DNA of 64,000 nucleotides from Sedimenticola thiotaurini (GTDB taxonomy: Bacteria; Pseudomonadota; Gammaproteobacteria; Chromatiales; Chromatiaceae): contig VMRY01000041.1 of NCBI GenBank assembly GCA_007713595.1, forward strand, positions 62,001 to 126,000, read 5' to 3'. Shown one piece after another: positions 63,429-64,000 of this stretch (position 1 is its first letter; each line of letters begins with the position of its first letter). Under the pieces are notes generated by a model, which was not told where the DNA came from, searched no databases, and saw only the letters and a program-made list of their open reading frames with translations. Position numbers and translations under genes: made by a program.

Positions 63429-64000
63429 TTACACGAGGTGGCTGTGGATCTCCTCAATATCATCAAGTAACTGCCGAATATCATCCAGTGAGGTGAGGGG
63501 GTTCATAAAAACCAGCCGCAACCAGCGGATGTTACGATAGAGTGTAGATGAGATGTAGTAGTCGCCGTGCTCCAGCAGTTGTCGGCGAATCTCAAGCTGC
63601 TGGCTGTCATCATCACCCAGGCGAAAACAGACGATATTGGTTTCGGGTGTTATGGCGACTTCAAAACCCGCCCTATCCTGGATCAGTTTTGCCGCAGATC
63701 TGGCTTGCTCAACCAAACCTTCCACATGGGCGGCCAGGCCGGACTCGCCCATTGCGGCGACGGTCATAAACAGTCGTAACCCGAGTCCTGCCTTGGTGCA
63801 CTCGACCGTACGGGAGATAAAGTCAAAACCGGGCTGATCCTTGGCATGCAACAGATAACTCGCCTCCTGCTCAAAGGCGTGATCCAGATGGCGATGATCC
63901 CTGACAAGAACGGCAGCGCAGACCGTGGGTGTGCACATCATTTTATGGGCATCCCAGACAACCGAGTCAGCTAGTTCAATCCCCTTCAGCAGATGACGCA
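63429..64000 (-). CDS. PLP-dependent group II decarboxylase (partial, 5' end outside)
   Basis: The frame runs off the right edge; 190 codons are visible. VVWDAHKMMCTP near the window edge (63936-63965) contains the PLP lysine of the GadB/DDC-type decarboxylase family (His-Lys dyad). The rest is the C-terminal domain (FISRTVECTKAGLGLRLFM, NIVCFRL, RNIRWLRLVFMNPLTS). Candidate substrates are glutamate, aspartate or diaminobutyrate; the selectivity region lies outside the window. Confidence 0.85.
   Translation of the reverse strand, partial: RHLLKGIELADSVVWDAHKMMCTPTVCAAVLVRDHRHLDHAFEQEASYLLHAKDQPGFDFISRTVECTKAGLGLRLFMTVAAMGESGLAAHVEGLVEQARSAAKLIQDRAGFEVAITPETNIVCFRLGDDDSQQLEIRRQLLEHGDYYISSTLYRNIRWLRLVFMNPLTSLDDIRQLLDDIEEIHSHLV

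Overview
The window reads as a chromosome segment of a marine or brackish, sulfur-oxidising, CO2-fixing gammaproteobacterium, of the kind found among free-living Chromatiales/Sedimenticola-type bacteria and thiotrophic symbionts. The evidence is a form II RuBisCO (cbbM) with a divergent CbbR regulator, a phosphoribulokinase, a complete cytoplasmic sulfite dehydrogenase operon (soeABC), two tandem sulfur globule proteins, an assimilatory nitrate reductase, two NhaD-type Na+/H+ antiporters, and the gammaproteobacterial rsmI/lpoA-yraN-diaA-dolP locus. No tRNA, rRNA, CRISPR array, insertion sequence or prophage was seen. The species assignment is inference.

Layout. 0-3.4 kb: end of an alpha/beta hydrolase, an exported glutaredoxin, a CHCC zinc-finger protein, a YqhA-like membrane protein and an SLC13 permease. 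3.5-8 kb: an orphan cytoplasmic molybdopterin oxidoreductase, a small Cys-rich protein behind a palindrome-rich control region, a DUF3617 protein and hisC. 8.2-13.5 kb: nasA behind a sigma-54 promoter, then cbbM and cbbR. 13.7-20 kb: dxs, a DUF945 protein, phosphoribulokinase and a SulP anion transporter. 20-25.3 kb: a second SLC13 permease and two NhaD antiporters. 25.6-31.5 kb: glcD-like oxidase, dolP, diaA, yraN, lpoA, and divergent rsmI. 31.5-38.2 kb: a small heat-shock protein with a sigma-32 promoter, sodB, an asnO-type amidotransferase, a CopD-like protein, grxD, rnt, a TraB/GumN protein and mlaA. 38.4-39.5 kb: two sulfur globule proteins. 40-47 kb: lpdA, an esterase, a HerA-type ATPase, argG, a PilZ protein and ispG. 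47-51.2 kb: a patatin lipoprotein, a small protein behind an FNR-type promoter, an FNR-family regulator and trpB2. 51.5-59.2 kb: uup, soeABC and an exported lipase. 59.3-64 kb: two unrecognised proteins, an EamA transporter, a DEDD exonuclease, nei and the C-terminal part of a PLP decarboxylase.

How the parts fit. Sulfur stored in Sgp-bounded globules would be oxidised to sulfite and then to sulfate by SoeABC, feeding the quinone pool. That would drive CO2 fixation through PRK and CbbM under CbbR control. The SulP transporter beside PRK could supply bicarbonate or exchange sulfate, and the Na+/H+ antiporters suit a saline, acid-producing lifestyle. NasA gives nitrate-based nitrogen supply and appears to be under sigma-54 control. 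IspG and Dxs contribute to isoprenoid synthesis.

The most notable signals outside ordinary genes are a GG-N10-GC promoter before nasA, an FNR-type promoter before an unrecognised small protein next to the fnr gene, a long interrupted inverted repeat just before soeA, palindrome clusters before the Cys-rich small gene and before the sulfur globule genes, and a C-terminally extended sulfur globule protein.
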